Below are positions 54,585 through 64,000 of a DNA stretch of 64,000 nt, in pieces. The translations under genes and the position numbers were made by a program. Numbering within the stretch: the stretch's first letter is position 1; each line of letters begins with the position of its first letter. The notes under the pieces are model-generated. The model searched no databases. It had not been told where the DNA came from and saw only the letters and a program-made list of their open reading frames with translations. The DNA comes from Massilia sp. KIM (lineage in GTDB: Bacteria; Pseudomonadota; Gammaproteobacteria; Burkholderiales; Burkholderiaceae_D), in NCBI RefSeq assembly GCF_002007115.1, contig NZ_MVAD01000002.1, positions 186,001 to 250,000 of the forward strand. Direction: 5' to 3'.

Positions 54585-56186
54585 GTGAAACTACGCTCCT
54601 GTCCAGCCAAGGCGCGCCGCTGGCGCCCCGCATTGACTGTCCTGGCCTTCCTGACGTCGGCCGCGTTCGCCTTTGCCGCGCCCAGCGACCCGCTCCAGAA
54701 GCCGCTCTCGAAACCCGACAGCACGCGCCTGCCCACGCTCGGCGACACCGCGCGCGGCGACCTCTCGCCCGTGGTCGAGCGCAAGCTGGGCGAGGAGATC
54801 ATGCGCGACATCCGGCGCGACCGCGATTTCCTCGACGACGAACCGATCGCCGAATACCTGAACAACTTCGGCAACGCCCTGGTCAGCGCCGCTCCCGGTT
54901 CGCGCGGCGAAACCAATGCCGACTTTTATTTCTTCGCCGTGCGCGACCCGGCCCTGAACGCCTTCGCGCTGCCCGGCGGTTTCATCGGCGCCCACTCGGG
55001 CCTGATCATCGCCGCCCAGACCGAGTCCGAACTGGCCGGCGTGATGTCGCACGAGATCGGCCACGTGTCGCAGCGCCACATCGCGCGCATGATCGGGCAG
55101 CAGAAGCAGGACGTGCTGCTGCCGCTGGCGGCGATGATCCTGGCGGCGCTGGCCGCCAAGTCGAGCTCGGACGCCGCGATGGGCGTGCTGATGGGCGGGC
55201 AGGGCCTGGCCATCCAGCGCCAGCTGAACTTCAGCCGCGAGGCCGAGCGCGAGGCCGACCGGGTCGGCTTCCAGATCATGGAGGCGGGCGGCTACGACAC
55301 CACCGGCATCGTCGCCTTCTTCCGCCGCCTGCAAAGCGCCAGCAAGCTGTATGGCGAGCTGCCGGCCGGCCTGAGCAACTTGAGCAGCCACCCGCTGACC
55401 CAGGAGCGCATCACCGACATGCAGGCGCGCATCCGCGAAATGCCCAAGAAGCAGCGGGTCGACAACGTCGACTTCCAGCTGGTGCGAGCGCGTACCCGCG
55501 TGCTGCAGGACCAGAGCGAGCAGGGACGGCGCGACACCCGGACCGCGTTCCAGACCCAGCTCAAGGAACCCCACCGCCACCAGCAGGCCGGCGCCCAGTA
55601 CGGCCTGGCCTACCTGGCGCTCAAGGGAGGCGACCTGGCCGGCGCCCAGAGCTGGCTGGACAAGGCGCGCGCCACCATGAAGCCGCGCGAAGGCGTGTTC
55701 TCCACCGCCGCCAGCGGCGGCGACGGCGAAGTCATGTTCACCGGCCTGTCGCTCGAGATCAAGATGGCCGCCGGCCAGCCGCCCGCGGTGCTGCAGGCGG
55801 CGATCGCCGAGGCCGAGCAGGCGCGCCAGCGCTTCCCGCTGTCGCGCGCCATCGCGCTCCAATATGCCGAGGTCCTGATCGCCAACAACAAGCTGGACGA
55901 GGCCGCGCGCTACCTGCGCGACCAGGTGCAGCAGTACCGCGAAGAGCCCAAGCTGCACGACCTGCTGGCCAAGGCCTATGCCAAGCAGGGCAAGATCGCG
56001 CTGCAGCACATGGCGCTGGCCGAATCCTATGTGCTGGCCGGCGCGCTGCCGGCCGCCGTGGCCCAGCTCAACCTGGCGCGCAAGGCCGGCGACGTGTCCT
56101 TCTACGACCAGGCCGTGATCGATGCGCGCGAACGCGAGCTGCAGGCGCGCCAGAAGGCGGAACTGGAAGAAGAGAAGGAACGCTGA
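54585..56186 (+). CDS. M48 family metalloprotease with TPR domain (BepA-like)
   Basis: The 533-residue protein has a signal peptide (about 1-32) and the zinc motif HEIGH (H156, E157, H160), with third ligand E221 in EREAD. An extended C-terminal half with TPR-like repeats follows, as in E. coli BepA (YfgC), which controls outer-membrane protein assembly and LptD maturation. GTG start with GGAGG about 11 bp upstream. The tail ends [11 protein letters not shown]. Role in envelope quality control is inferred from family. Confidence 0.9.
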   Translation: MKLRSCPAKARRWRPALTVLAFLTSAAFAFAAPSDPLQKPLSKPDSTRLPTLGDTARGDLSPVVERKLGEEIMRDIRRDRDFLDDEPIAEYLNNFGNALVSAAPGSRGETNADFYFFAVRDPALNAFALPGGFIGAHSGLIIAAQTESELAGVMSHEIGHVSQRHIARMIGQQKQDVLLPLAAMILAALAAKSSSDAAMGVLMGGQGLAIQRQLNFSREAEREADRVGFQIMEAGGYDTTGIVAFFRRLQSASKLYGELPAGLSNLSSHPLTQERITDMQARIREMPKKQRVDNVDFQLVRARTRVLQDQSEQGRRDTRTAFQTQLKEPHRHQQAGAQYGLAYLALKGGDLAGAQSWLDKARATMKPREGVFSTAASGGDGEVMFTGLSLEIKMAAGQPPAVLQAAIAEAEQARQRFPLSRAIALQYAEVLIANNKLDEAARYLRDQVQQYREEPKLHDLLAKAYAKQGKIALQHMALAESYVLAGALPAAVAQLNLARKAGDVSFYDQAVIDARERELQARQKAELEEEKER

Positions 56187-56187
56187 T

Positions 56188-56781
56188 TCAGGGCGCGGGG
56201 TTGGGCACGCGCTGGAAGCCGAAGCGGCGCGGCGCTTCGTCCGCGCCCAGGCGCTCGACCCGCAATGCCTGCCCTTGCCAGGGCAGCACCAGCTCGCCCG
56301 CGCCGCCCTCCAGCCAGCCCATCACCGCCTCGTCCGTGGCGGGGGAGCCGTCCAGCTCCAGCAGGCCCAGCACCTGGGCCACATCGCGGTCGTCCAGCTG
56401 CGCCACCACCTCGCCGTCCCTGAACACCAGGGCGCCGGTCTCGCTCATGAACACCTGCTCGATGCGCGCCAGGGCCTGACCGGTCTGGAGCACCAGTCCC
56501 TGCGCCGGATCGGTGCGCGCGATGAAGGGCGTCGCCTCGAGGTTCACGTAGACGCGCTGCGGCCCGTTCTGGAAATACCAGTTGCCGCGCTCGTCGTGCA
56601 GGTAATTGCGGTTGATGAAGCCCACCAGGGCAGGATTGGTCAGCCGGTCGCCCGGCGCATTGGCGCGCTGGGCCGCCTCGTCGCGCATGCGCCAGCCGCC
56701 GCGCGCGTCGAGCGCCAGCCAGCCGTAGCAGTGCGGCACGTTCGGCCACTTGGCCATTGCCTGTCTTACGATGTCGTCCAT
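56188..56781 (-). CDS. Conserved hypothetical protein of Burkholderiales type
   Basis: The 197-residue protein begins MDDIVRQAMAKWPNVPHCYGWLALDARGGW (shown in part) and has GNWYFQNGPQRVYVNLEATP and a C-terminal FGFQRVPNP. It is cytoplasmic by appearance and may be the family annotated DUF2946 in Burkholderiales, though I am not certain. It lies 3 bp after the yheT-like gene on the same strand and abuts the M48 gene tail to tail. Confidence 0.75.
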   Translation of the reverse strand: MDDIVRQAMAKWPNVPHCYGWLALDARGGWRMRDEAAQRANAPGDRLTNPALVGFINRNYLHDERGNWYFQNGPQRVYVNLEATPFIARTDPAQGLVLQTGQALARIEQVFMSETGALVFRDGEVVAQLDDRDVAQVLGLLELDGSPATDEAVMGWLEGGAGELVLPWQGQALRVERLGADEAPRRFGFQRVPNPAP

Positions 56782-56784
56782 GGC

Positions 56785-57768
56785 TTATCCAGCATCGCAC
56801 AGTTCGCAGGCCCCCGGCGCGCGCGTCGAGGCCCTGCCGTCGAAGAAATGCAGGATGCGGTGCGGCAGCCAGTCGATGCGGCCCGGGAAGGGCCTGGTGG
56901 CGAAGCCGACGTGCCCGCCTTCCTCGGGATACTCGAGCGTCACCGCCGCCGCGGCGCGGTCCGGCAAGTGCTCGCCCGGCAGGAAAGGGTCGTTGCGCGC
57001 GTTCAGCACCAGGGTCGGCACCGTGATCGCATCCAGCACGTGGCGCGCGCTGGCGCGGTGCCAGTAGTCGTCGGTGTCCTTGTAGCCGTGCAGGGGCGCG
57101 GTGACCACGTTGTCGAAGGCGTACAGGTCGCGCGCCCGCAGCAGGGCCTCGCGGTCGAACAGGCCGGGGAACTGCTCCAGCTTTGCCAGGCACTTGGGCT
57201 TGAGCGTCTGCAGGAACATCCGGGTATAGAGCATATTGAAGCCCGAGGACAGGGCCGCGCCGCCGCGCGCCAGGTCGAGCGGGGCCGAGATGGCGCAGGC
57301 GGCGTCGACGATCCCGGCGCCGTGGCCGGATTCGCCCAGCCAGCGCAGCAGGGCGTTCCCGCCCAGCGACACGCCGGCCGCGTAGAAGCGTCCCTGGTGG
57401 CGCGCGCGCAGGGTGCGGACGATCCAGTCGACTTCCTGGGCGTCGCCCGAGTGGTAGAAGCGCGGCGCGAGGTTCGGCTCGCCCGAGCAGCCGCGGAAGT
57501 GCGGCACCGCGCCCGACCAGCCGCGCGCCGCCAGCGCCGCCATCAGCGCACGCGCGTAATGGCTGTGCGAGGAACCTTCGAGGCCGTGGAACAGCACCAC
57601 CAGCGGCTTGCCGGCTTCGCCGTCGACCAGGTCGATGTCGATGAAGTCGCCATCGGCGCTGTGCCAGCGCTCGCGCCGGTAGGCGACCGGCGGCTTGGCC
57701 ACGCAGGTGGCCGGGTAGATGGTCTGCAGGTGTCCGCCCGGAAGCCAGGCGGGGGCGCGGTAGTGCAT
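56785..57768 (-). CDS. YheT-family alpha/beta hydrolase
   Basis: The 327-residue protein starts MHYRAPAWLPGGHLQTIYPA, the YheT N-terminus, so 57768 is chosen over an upstream ATG that adds 65 low-complexity residues. The hydrolase triad is suggested by VLFHGLEGSSHSHY, nucleophile Ser in GVSLGGNALLRW, NARNDPFLP and GGHVGF. Family enzymes act on carboxyl esters; physiological substrate is unknown. Confidence 0.9.
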   Translation of the reverse strand: MHYRAPAWLPGGHLQTIYPATCVAKPPVAYRRERWHSADGDFIDIDLVDGEAGKPLVVLFHGLEGSSHSHYARALMAALAARGWSGAVPHFRGCSGEPNLAPRFYHSGDAQEVDWIVRTLRARHQGRFYAAGVSLGGNALLRWLGESGHGAGIVDAACAISAPLDLARGGAALSSGFNMLYTRMFLQTLKPKCLAKLEQFPGLFDREALLRARDLYAFDNVVTAPLHGYKDTDDYWHRASARHVLDAITVPTLVLNARNDPFLPGEHLPDRAAAAVTLEYPEEGGHVGFATRPFPGRIDWLPHRILHFFDGRASTRAPGACELCDAG

Positions 57769-57824
57769 GGCGGGGCGTGCAGGGGGCAGCGGCGCAGGGG
57801 GAGCGGTACGCGCCGCCGGCAGGA

Positions 57825-58019
57825 TCAGTGGTGCTTCAGCACGGTGCCCGGCGCCAGGCGGTATTGGGTGCCGCAGTAAGGGCATTTGGCGTCGCCGTGG
57901 TGGTCGAAGTCGAGGAAGACGCGCGGGTGCGAGGACCACAGCGGCATTGCCGGGTTCGGGCAATAGGCCGGCAGGTCTTTGGCCTCCAGCTCCACCACAG
58001 GCATCGTCTTTTGGTTCAT
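57825..58019 (-). CDS. Zinc-finger (CHCC-type) domain protein
   Basis: The 64-residue protein has the CHCC metal ligands C20, H31, C46 and C49 in PAYCP, SSHPRVFLDF and KCPYCGTQYRL. The family is related to the NDUFS6/NuoE-accessory zinc finger, and in Burkholderiales it sits in this neighbourhood. Role is unknown. It is 56 bp upstream of the YheT gene on the same strand. Confidence 0.85.
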   Translation of the reverse strand: MNQKTMPVVELEAKDLPAYCPNPAMPLWSSHPRVFLDFDHHGDAKCPYCGTQYRLAPGTVLKHH

Positions 58020-58230
58020 CTGGTTCTCTCCGTTAGGGATTGGGACAAAGACAGGATTCTAACGGATTCGCCCTGCTTGCCGAAATGATCGGTAAAATAC
58101 CAATCTGATCACTATCCAATCCGGGTACACGGTGTTCCTTGCCCGGCGCCAACCTCCAGATGCGTTTCATGCCCGACCGTTTCATGCTTGTTGCCGCTGT
58201 GTTGAGCGCGGGCCGTTGCAGGATTACCAC

Positions 58231-58995
58231 ATGAATGCCGGCAATATGCCGGGACAGCCGCCGGGCGGCGGTCCCCTGAGCAGCGATCCGGAGGCCGAGC
58301 GCGCCGCCTGGCGCGAGGGCGTCAAGGCCGGCCTGCCGACCCTGTTCGGCATCGGCGCCTGGGGCATGGTGGTCGGGGTGGCCATGGTCAAGAGCGGCCT
58401 GAGCGTCGCCCAGGCCATCGGCATGACCGTGCTGGTCTTCGCCGGTTCCGCCCAGCTCGCTTCCTTGCCCCTGATCGTGGCCCAGGCGCCGATCTGGGTG
58501 ATCTTCGCCACCGCGCTGGTGGTCAACCTGCGCTTCGTGATCTTCGCGGCCCTGCTGGGCCCGCACTTTTCTCACCTGCCCTGGCACCAGCGTTTCTATC
58601 TCGGCTATATCTCGGGCGACCTGACGGTGGCCATGTTCCTGCAGCGCTACCCGACCGCCGAGCCGGTGCCGGGCAAGCTGGCCTATTTGAAGGGGCTGAT
58701 GTATCCGAACTGGTTCGCCTGGCAGATCGGTTCGCTGGTCGGCATCTTCCTCGGCAGCGCCGTGCCCACCGAATGGGGGCTGGGCTTCGCCGGCACCCTG
58801 GCCATCCTCTGCATCATGGTGCCGCTGATCATCAACAAGGCCGCGCTGTGCGGGGTGATCGTGGCCGGCGCCATCGCCGTGCTGGCCTACGAACTGCCTT
58901 ACAAGCTGGGGCTGCTGCTGGCGGTCGTGGTCGGCATGCTGGTCTCCATGTTTATCGAAGAAACCTTCGCCAAGAGAAAGGCGCTCCATGGCTGA
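58231..58995 (+). CDS. AzlC-family branched-chain amino acid exporter subunit
   Basis: The 254-residue protein has several hydrophobic segments and AzlC features: REGVKAGLPTLFGIGAWGMVVG, TVLVFAGSAQLASLPL and NLRFVIFAALLGPHF. With AzlD it forms an efflux system, known for branched-chain amino acids and related compounds. ATG 58231 is preceded by AGGA; the upstream in-frame ATG is dismissed. It overlaps azlD by 8 bp. Confidence 0.92.
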   Translation: MNAGNMPGQPPGGGPLSSDPEAERAAWREGVKAGLPTLFGIGAWGMVVGVAMVKSGLSVAQAIGMTVLVFAGSAQLASLPLIVAQAPIWVIFATALVVNLRFVIFAALLGPHFSHLPWHQRFYLGYISGDLTVAMFLQRYPTAEPVPGKLAYLKGLMYPNWFAWQIGSLVGIFLGSAVPTEWGLGFAGTLAILCIMVPLIINKAALCGVIVAGAIAVLAYELPYKLGLLLAVVVGMLVSMFIEETFAKRKALHG

Positions 58996-59332
58996 CTGGG
59001 AAATCTGGGCCGTGATCGGCGTCCTATGCGTGGCCACCGCCGCCACCCGCAGCTCCTTCTGGCTGATCGGCCACCGCGTCAGCATCCCGCCGCGGGTGCA
59101 GGAAGTGCTGCGCTATGCGCCGGCCTGCGCGCTGGCCGCCATCATCGCGCCCGACATCCTGATCGACGGGCAAGGCCAGACCCAACTGATGCTGACCAAT
59201 CCGAAGCTCTTGGCCGGGCTGGCCGCGCTCGGTTTCTACCTGTGGAAACGAAACATGCTGCTCACCATCGTGTTCGGCATGCTCGTCTTTACGCTGTTGC
59301 GCGTACTGCACGTTTTTGGCGGCACTGCCTAA
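58988..59332 (+). CDS. AzlD-domain protein, partner of AzlC
   Basis: The 114-residue protein has three to four membrane segments and the AzlD motif RYAPACALAAIIAPDIL. It overlaps the AzlC gene by 8 bp, so the two are co-translated. It is the small subunit of the efflux pair. Confidence 0.92.
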   Translation: MADWEIWAVIGVLCVATAATRSSFWLIGHRVSIPPRVQEVLRYAPACALAAIIAPDILIDGQGQTQLMLTNPKLLAGLAALGFYLWKRNMLLTIVFGMLVFTLLRVLHVFGGTA

Positions 59333-59370
59333 TGTACAATGACGTTTTTTCACTATTTCACTGCTGACCA

Positions 59371-60576
59371 ATGGACGCCGTACTCCGTTTCACCCGTCTG
59401 CAAGACCTGATCGACAGCGACGCGCTCAAGAACAAGCGCGTCTTCATCCGCGCCGACCTGAACGTGCCGCAGGATGACGCCGGCAACATCACCGAAGACA
59501 CGCGCATCCGCGCCTCGGTGCCGGCGATCCGCGACGCCCTGAAGGCGGGCGCGGCAGTGATGGTGACTTCCCACCTGGGCCGCCCGACCGAAGGCGAGTT
59601 CAAGCCCGAGGACAGCCTGGCGCCGGTCGCCGCGCGCCTGTCCGAGCTGCTCGGCCAGCCGGTGGAACTGAAGCAGGACTGGGTCGACGGCGTGGATGTC
59701 GCGCCGGGCCAGGTGGTGCTGCTGGAGAACTGCCGCGTCAACAAGGGCGAGAAGAAGAACAGCGACGAACTGGCCCAGAAGATGGCCAGGCTGTGCGACG
59801 TGTACGTGAACGACGCCTTCGGCACCGCCCACCGCGCCGAAGCCACCACCCACGGCATCGCCAAGTTCGCGCCCGTGGTGGCCGCCGGCCCGCTGCTGGC
59901 CGCCGAGCTGGACGCCCTGGGCAAGGCCCTGGGCCAGCCCCAGCGTCCGCTGCTGGCCATCGTGGCCGGCTCCAAGGTCTCGACCAAGCTCTCGATCCTG
60001 CAAAGCCTGGCGGGCAAGGTCGATAACCTGATCGTCGGCGGCGGCATCGCCAACACCTTCATGAAGGCCGTCGGCCTGAACATCGGCAAGTCACTCGCCG
60101 AGAACGACCTGGTGAACGAAGCCAAGGCCATCATCGACATGATGGCCGCGCGCGGCGCCCAGGTGCCGATCCCCGTGGACGTGGTGTGCGCCAAGGAGTT
60201 CGCGCCGACCGCCGCCGCCACCGTCAAGGACGTGGCCGACGTGGCGGACGACGACATGATCCTCGACATCGGCCCCAGGACCGCGGCCCAGCTGGCCGAA
60301 CAGGTGGCCACCGCCGGCACCATCGTCTGGAACGGTCCGGTCGGCGTGTTCGAGTTCGACCAGTTCGCCGAAGGCACCAAGACCCTGGCCCTGGCCATCG
60401 CCAAGTCCCGGGGCTTCTCGATCGCCGGCGGCGGCGATACCCTGGCGGCGATCGCCAAGTACCAGATTGCCGACCAGATCGGCTATATCTCGACCGGCGG
60501 CGGCGCCTTCCTCGAGTTCCTCGAAGGGAAGACCCTGCCGGCAGTCGAGATCCTGCTCCAGCGTAAGGACAAGTGA
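59371..60576 (+). CDS. pgk: Phosphoglycerate kinase
   Basis: Pgk transfers phosphate between 1,3-bisphosphoglycerate and ADP. The 401-residue protein has [38 protein letters not shown], the hinge [10 protein letters not shown] and the nucleotide loop GGGDTLAAI. It is the first of pgk-pyk-fba, and a hairpin with a T-rich tail follows. Confidence 0.98.
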   Translation: MDAVLRFTRLQDLIDSDALKNKRVFIRADLNVPQDDAGNITEDTRIRASVPAIRDALKAGAAVMVTSHLGRPTEGEFKPEDSLAPVAARLSELLGQPVELKQDWVDGVDVAPGQVVLLENCRVNKGEKKNSDELAQKMARLCDVYVNDAFGTAHRAEATTHGIAKFAPVVAAGPLLAAELDALGKALGQPQRPLLAIVAGSKVSTKLSILQSLAGKVDNLIVGGGIANTFMKAVGLNIGKSLAENDLVNEAKAIIDMMAARGAQVPIPVDVVCAKEFAPTAAATVKDVADVADDDMILDIGPRTAAQLAEQVATAGTIVWNGPVGVFEFDQFAEGTKTLALAIAKSRGFSIAGGGDTLAAIAKYQIADQIGYISTGGGAFLEFLEGKTLPAVEILLQRKDK

Positions 60577-60582
60577 TACCCC

Positions 60583-60612
60583 AGCGCAGCCCCAAGGCTG
60601 CGCTTCTCTTTT
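60583..60612 (+). terminator. Hairpin with T-rich tail between pgk and pyk
   Basis: AGCGCAGCC (60583-60591) pairs with GGCTGCGCT (60596-60604), followed by TCTCTTTT. The T tract is interrupted, so it may be a partial terminator or attenuator within the glycolytic operon. Confidence 0.65.
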
Positions 60613-60634
60613 CAGAACCAAGGATTCCAAACCC

Positions 60635-62113
60635 ATGCAAGCTGCGCGACCCCTGTACAACGCCACCAAGATCGTTTCCACCATCGGCCCTGCATCGAGC
60701 GACTTCGATACCCTCGTCAAAATGATTCGGGCCGGCGTCGACGTCGTGCGCCTGAACTTCTCGCATGGCAAGGCCCAGGACCACATCGACCGCGCAGCGC
60801 TGGTGCGCCGCGCCGCCGCCGAATGCGGCGTCGAGGTGGCGATCATGGCGGACATGCAGGGTCCGAAAATTCGCGTGGGTAAGTTTGAAGAAGGCAAGAT
60901 CTTCCTGAACAACGGCGATCCCTTCATCCTCGACGCGCGCTGGGGCGAGAACGGCGAGCTGGGCAACCAGGAGCGCGTGGGCCTCGACTACAAGGCCCTG
61001 CCGCGCGACGTCAAGCCGGGCGACAAGCTGCTGCTCAACGACGGCCTGATCGTGCTGGTGGTCGACAAGGTGATCGGCCACGAGATCTATACCACCACCA
61101 AGGTCGGCGGCGAGCTGTCCAACAACAAGGGCATCAACCGCATGGGCGGCGGCCTGACCGCGCCGGCCCTGACCTCGAAGGACATGGAAGACATCAAGAC
61201 CGCGATGAGCTTCCAGGCCGACTACCTGGCGATTTCCTTCCCCAAGAACGCGACCGACATGGAAATGGCGCGCCAGCTGGCCAACATCGCCGGCGAGCCC
61301 TATGGCCACAAGCCGATGATGATCGCCAAGATCGAGCGCGCCGAAGCGATTCCGGTGCTGCAGGAGATCCTGGACGCCTCGGACGGCATCATGGTGGCGC
61401 GCGGCGACCTGGCGGTCGAAGTCGGCAACGCCGCCGTGCCGGCGCTGCAAAAGCGCATGATCCAGATGGCGCGCGCCTCCAACAAGCTGGCGATCACCGC
61501 GACCCAGATGATGGAATCGATGATCTTCAACGCCGTCCCGACCCGCGCCGAAGTGTCCGACGTGGCCAACGCCGTGCTGGACGGCACCGACGCCGTGATG
61601 ACCTCGGCCGAGACCGCATCGGGCAAGTACCCGGTCGAGACCGTCGAGATGATGGCCGCCATCTGCCTCGAAGCCGAACAATCCGAATACAACAAGCGCG
61701 ACGCTGATTTCCTCAACGTCCAGTTCACCCGCATCGACCAGTCGATCGCCTACGGCACCCTGTTCACCGCGCACCACCTGCGCGTGAAGGCCATCGTGGC
61801 GCTGACCGAGTCGGGCTCGACCGCACTGTGGATGAGCCGCCACTCGATCGACACGCCGATCTTTGCTCTCACCCCGCTGCAGACGACGCAACGCAAGGCC
61901 TCGCTCTACCGGAACGTGCGAGCATTCCACCTGCTCCAAGAAGGGGGTTCGCACGCGGTGCTGCGCAAGGCCGAAGAAGTCCTGATCCGCGAAGGCATGG
62001 TGCGCAAGGGCGACCTGATCGTCGTGACCTGGGGTTCCCCGATGGGCCAGGCCGGCGGCACCAACGCCATGAAGATCGTACGCGTGGGCGAGCTGGATGA
62101 AATAGTTTCTTAA
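60635..62113 (+). CDS. pyk: Pyruvate kinase
   Basis: Pyk converts phosphoenolpyruvate to pyruvate, making ATP. The 492-residue protein has TKIVSTIGPASSDF, NFSHGKAQDH, MADMQGPKIRVG, MIAKIERAEAI, the active-site MVARGDLAVE, TATQMMESM and SGSTALW. ATG 60635 is chosen over an earlier in-frame ATG within pgk. fba follows after 18 bp. Confidence 0.98.
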   Translation: MQAARPLYNATKIVSTIGPASSDFDTLVKMIRAGVDVVRLNFSHGKAQDHIDRAALVRRAAAECGVEVAIMADMQGPKIRVGKFEEGKIFLNNGDPFILDARWGENGELGNQERVGLDYKALPRDVKPGDKLLLNDGLIVLVVDKVIGHEIYTTTKVGGELSNNKGINRMGGGLTAPALTSKDMEDIKTAMSFQADYLAISFPKNATDMEMARQLANIAGEPYGHKPMMIAKIERAEAIPVLQEILDASDGIMVARGDLAVEVGNAAVPALQKRMIQMARASNKLAITATQMMESMIFNAVPTRAEVSDVANAVLDGTDAVMTSAETASGKYPVETVEMMAAICLEAEQSEYNKRDADFLNVQFTRIDQSIAYGTLFTAHHLRVKAIVALTESGSTALWMSRHSIDTPIFALTPLQTTQRKASLYRNVRAFHLLQEGGSHAVLRKAEEVLIREGMVRKGDLIVVTWGSPMGQAGGTNAMKIVRVGELDEIVS

Positions 62114-62131
62114 TTGTTTGGGAGACAACCC

Positions 62132-63196
62132 ATGGCACTCGTATCAATGCGTCAACTGCTGGACCATGCCGCCGAAAACGGTTATGGCCTTCCCGCATTT
62201 AACGTCAACAACCTGGAGCAGGTGCAGGCCATCATGGCTGCCGCCGACGCGGTCAACGCGCCGGTGATCATGCAGGCCTCCGCAGGCGCGCGCAAGTACG
62301 CCGGCGAAGCTTTCCTGCGCCACCTGATCGACGCCGCCGTCGAAGCCTACCCGCACATCCCGGTGGTCATGCACCAGGATCACGGGCAGTCGCCGGCGGT
62401 GTGCATGGCCGCGATCCGTTCCGGCTTCACCTCGGTGATGATGGACGGTTCGCTCGAAGCCGACGGCAAGTCCGTCGCCAGCTACGAGTACAACGTGGAA
62501 GTCTCGAAGGAAGTGGTCAAGTTCTCGCACTCGATCGGCGTCACCGTCGAAGCCGAGCTGGGCGTGCTGGGCTCGCTCGAGACCATGAAGGGCGACAAGG
62601 AAGACGGCCACGGCGCGGACGGCACCATGACCCGCGAACAACTGCTGACCGACGTGGCGCAGGCTGCCGACTTCGTGGCGCGTACCCAGTGCGACGCTCT
62701 GGCGATCGCCATCGGCACCTCGCACGGCGCCTACAAGTTCACCCGCAAGCCGACCGGCGACATCCTGGCGATCGACCGCATCAAGGAAATCCACGCACGC
62801 ATCCCCAATACCCACCTGGTGATGCACGGTTCATCCTCGGTGCCGCAGGAGCTGCTGGCCATCATCCGCGAGTTCGGCGGCGACATGAAGGAAACCTATG
62901 GCGTGCCGGTCGAGGAGATCCAGGAGGGCATCAAGCACGGTGTCCGCAAGATCAACATCGACACCGACATCCGCCTGGCGATGACGGCCGCGATCCGCAA
63001 GTACCTGTTCCAGAACCCGTCCAAGTTCGACCCGCGCGACTACCTGAAGCCGGCGCGCGAAGCGGCGATGGAAGTGTGCAAGGCGCGCTACCTGGCGTTC
63101 GGCTGCGAAGGCCAGGCGTCCAAGATCAAGCCGATCCCGCTGGACAAGATGGCCGAGCGCTACAAGGCCGGCGAGCTGGCGCAGATCGTGCAGTAA
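62132..63196 (+). CDS. fba: Class II fructose-bisphosphate aldolase
   Basis: The zinc-dependent aldolase cleaves fructose 1,6-bisphosphate. The 354-residue protein starts [20 protein letters not shown] and has [14 protein letters not shown] (metal His), [20 protein letters not shown] and [11 protein letters not shown]. It belongs to the Calvin-cycle-type class II group. GGGAGACAACCC precedes the start; pyk ends 18 bp upstream. Confidence 0.97.
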   Translation: MALVSMRQLLDHAAENGYGLPAFNVNNLEQVQAIMAAADAVNAPVIMQASAGARKYAGEAFLRHLIDAAVEAYPHIPVVMHQDHGQSPAVCMAAIRSGFTSVMMDGSLEADGKSVASYEYNVEVSKEVVKFSHSIGVTVEAELGVLGSLETMKGDKEDGHGADGTMTREQLLTDVAQAADFVARTQCDALAIAIGTSHGAYKFTRKPTGDILAIDRIKEIHARIPNTHLVMHGSSSVPQELLAIIREFGGDMKETYGVPVEEIQEGIKHGVRKINIDTDIRLAMTAAIRKYLFQNPSKFDPRDYLKPAREAAMEVCKARYLAFGCEGQASKIKPIPLDKMAERYKAGELAQIVQ

Positions 63197-63213
63197 GCCC
63201 AGCAAACAGGTGC

Positions 63214-63248
63214 GACGATCACTTTGCAGAAACCGCGCAGTGATCGTC
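63214..63248 (+). terminator. Hairpin after fba
   Basis: GACGATCACT (63214-63223) pairs perfectly with AGTGATCGTC (63239-63248) around a 15-nt loop. No T run follows, so it is a likely transcript 3' end or a Rho-dependent pause, not a classic terminator. Confidence 0.45.
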
Positions 63249-63265
63249 ACGCTACCGCCCGCCAA

Positions 63266-63371
63266 CGTCATCCCGGCGCAGGCCGGGATCCAAGTTTCTC
63301 ACCGCAGTCGACAACTTCAAGCGTCGTCGCAGCGCCAGCAAACTTGGATCCCGGCCTTCGCCGGGATGACG
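63266..63371. repeat. Inverted pair of CCAAGTT-tagged palindromes before purC
   Basis: The left copy (63266-63297) starts CGTCATCCCGGCG and ends GATCCAAGTTT; the right copy (63340-63371) is inverted (AAACTTGGATCCCGG to GATGACG). They can pair with each other over about 30 bp. The 348 bp between fba and purC hold this pair, the fba hairpin and a later hairpin (AACCGGCGG 63499-63507 with CCGCCGGTT 63514-63522); no gene is seen. Confidence 0.85.
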
Positions 63372-63544
63372 GCGAGAGGCGCCTGCCGCGGGCCCCAAGG
63401 CCGGCGGAAGGCGGCAGCCGCAGCCCTCAACACCGGTAGCGGCATACAAATTGACGTAAAATGATGCATTGGACAGGCCCCCAAGGCCTGACTTTCCCAA
63501 CCGGCGGCCCTAGCCGCCGGTTCCGCTTTCCTGATATCCCTTCT

Positions 63545-64000
63545 ATGAACAGCCTCTACCAATCCACTATCCAGTCCCTGCCACTGCTGGGCCGCGGCAA
63601 GGTGCGCGACAACTATGCTGTCGGCGACGACAAGATCCTGATCGTCACCACCGACCGCCTGTCGGCGTTCGACGTGGTCATGAACGAGCCGATCCCCGGC
63701 AAGGGCATGGTGCTGAACCAGATGAGCGACTTCTGGTTCGAGAAGCTCGGCCACATCGTCCCCAACCACCTGACCGGCGTGGCGCCGGAATCCGTGGTCG
63801 CACCGAACGAAGTGGAGCAGGTGCGCGGCCGCGCCGTCGTGGCCAAGCGCCTCAAGCCGATCCTGGTCGAGGCCGTCGTGCGCGGCTACATCATCGGTTC
63901 GGGCTGGAAGGACTATCAGGCAAGCGGCGCCATCTGCGGCATCCAGCTGCCGGCCGGCCTGCGCCAGGCCGACAAGCTGCCCCAGCCGCTGTTCACCCCG
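63545..64000 (+). CDS. purC: SAICAR synthetase (3' end cut by window)
   Basis: PurC joins aspartate to CAIR in step 8 of purine synthesis. The 152 visible residues start [20 protein letters not shown] and have the family blocks [24 protein letters not shown] (in two parts), PNHLTG and [17 protein letters not shown], then run off the end at 64000 still in frame. It is downstream of the fba repeat region, probably under its own promoter. Confidence 0.96.
   Translation, partial: MNSLYQSTIQSLPLLGRGKVRDNYAVGDDKILIVTTDRLSAFDVVMNEPIPGKGMVLNQMSDFWFEKLGHIVPNHLTGVAPESVVAPNEVEQVRGRAVVAKRLKPILVEAVVRGYIIGSGWKDYQASGAICGIQLPAGLRQADKLPQPLFTP

Noticed and set aside
63450..63461. TTGACG next to TAAAAT as a purC promoter
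   Set aside because: The two hexamers are adjacent, not 16-18 bp apart, so they cannot be the -35 and -10 of one promoter.

Overview
The window looks like a stretch of chromosome from a high-GC betaproteobacterium, most likely an Oxalobacteraceae member of the Massilia/Telluria/Duganella type. This is inferred from gene order (grpE-dnaK-dnaJ; purM | perM-hda-HAD-pcnB-folK-panB; recA-recX-DUF2889-sucC-sucD; azlC-azlD-pgk-pyk-fba-purC) and from protein character. No rRNA, tRNA, insertion sequence, integrase or CRISPR array was seen. Both ends cut genes: grpE on the left and purC on the right.

Layout. 1-5.8 kb: heat-shock chaperones with an internal sigma-32-type promoter, an AlkD-like protein, carbonic anhydrase and a MazG-like pyrophosphohydrolase. 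5.8-6.3 kb: a repeat-filled spacer. 6.3-18.2 kb: a polyamine/GABA catabolic region (gabD, a secreted M20 hydrolase, puuD-puuA-spuC, a sodium:solute symporter, puuC and a second puuA). 18.2-22 kb: a REC-REC-histidine kinase protein, and a DeoR regulator overlapping an MFS transporter. 22-29.3 kb: a minus-strand housekeeping operon (perM-like, hda, HAD phosphatase, pcnB, folK, DUF486, panB, thpR) divergent from purM. 29.4-35 kb: a phage-collar-like protein divergent from a 1,563-residue Ig-like/RTX/DUF4214 surface or secreted protein. 35-39.8 kb: an overlapping four-gene operon of response regulator, histidine kinase, DUF4212 subunit and large SSS symporter. 39.9-45.3 kb: recA (clear LexA box), recX, a 970-bp repeat-rich spacer, a DUF2889 gene and sucCD. 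45.4-54 kb: a type IV pilin with a sigma-54 promoter, an S9 peptidase, a fasciclin protein, a MerR regulator, a cyclase-LysR divergent pair, a second DUF4214 protein and an orphan hypothetical. 54-64 kb: moaC, a BepA-like M48 protease, a conserved hypothetical, a YheT hydrolase, a zinc-finger protein, azlCD, the glycolytic block pgk-pyk-fba, and the start of purC.

How the parts fit. Most of the window is core metabolism and stress response. The accessory interest lies in five places: the polyamine block, which combines glutamylation and transaminase routes without a visible puuB; the two-component symporter operon; the two DUF4214/RTX proteins; the regulatory DNA of the pilin; and a family of intergenic palindromes tagged with CCAAGTT. 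Copies of that palindrome lie in four separate spacers, in one of them inside a 132-bp tandem repeat. Assignments rest on reading motifs and translated sequence; no database search was run.
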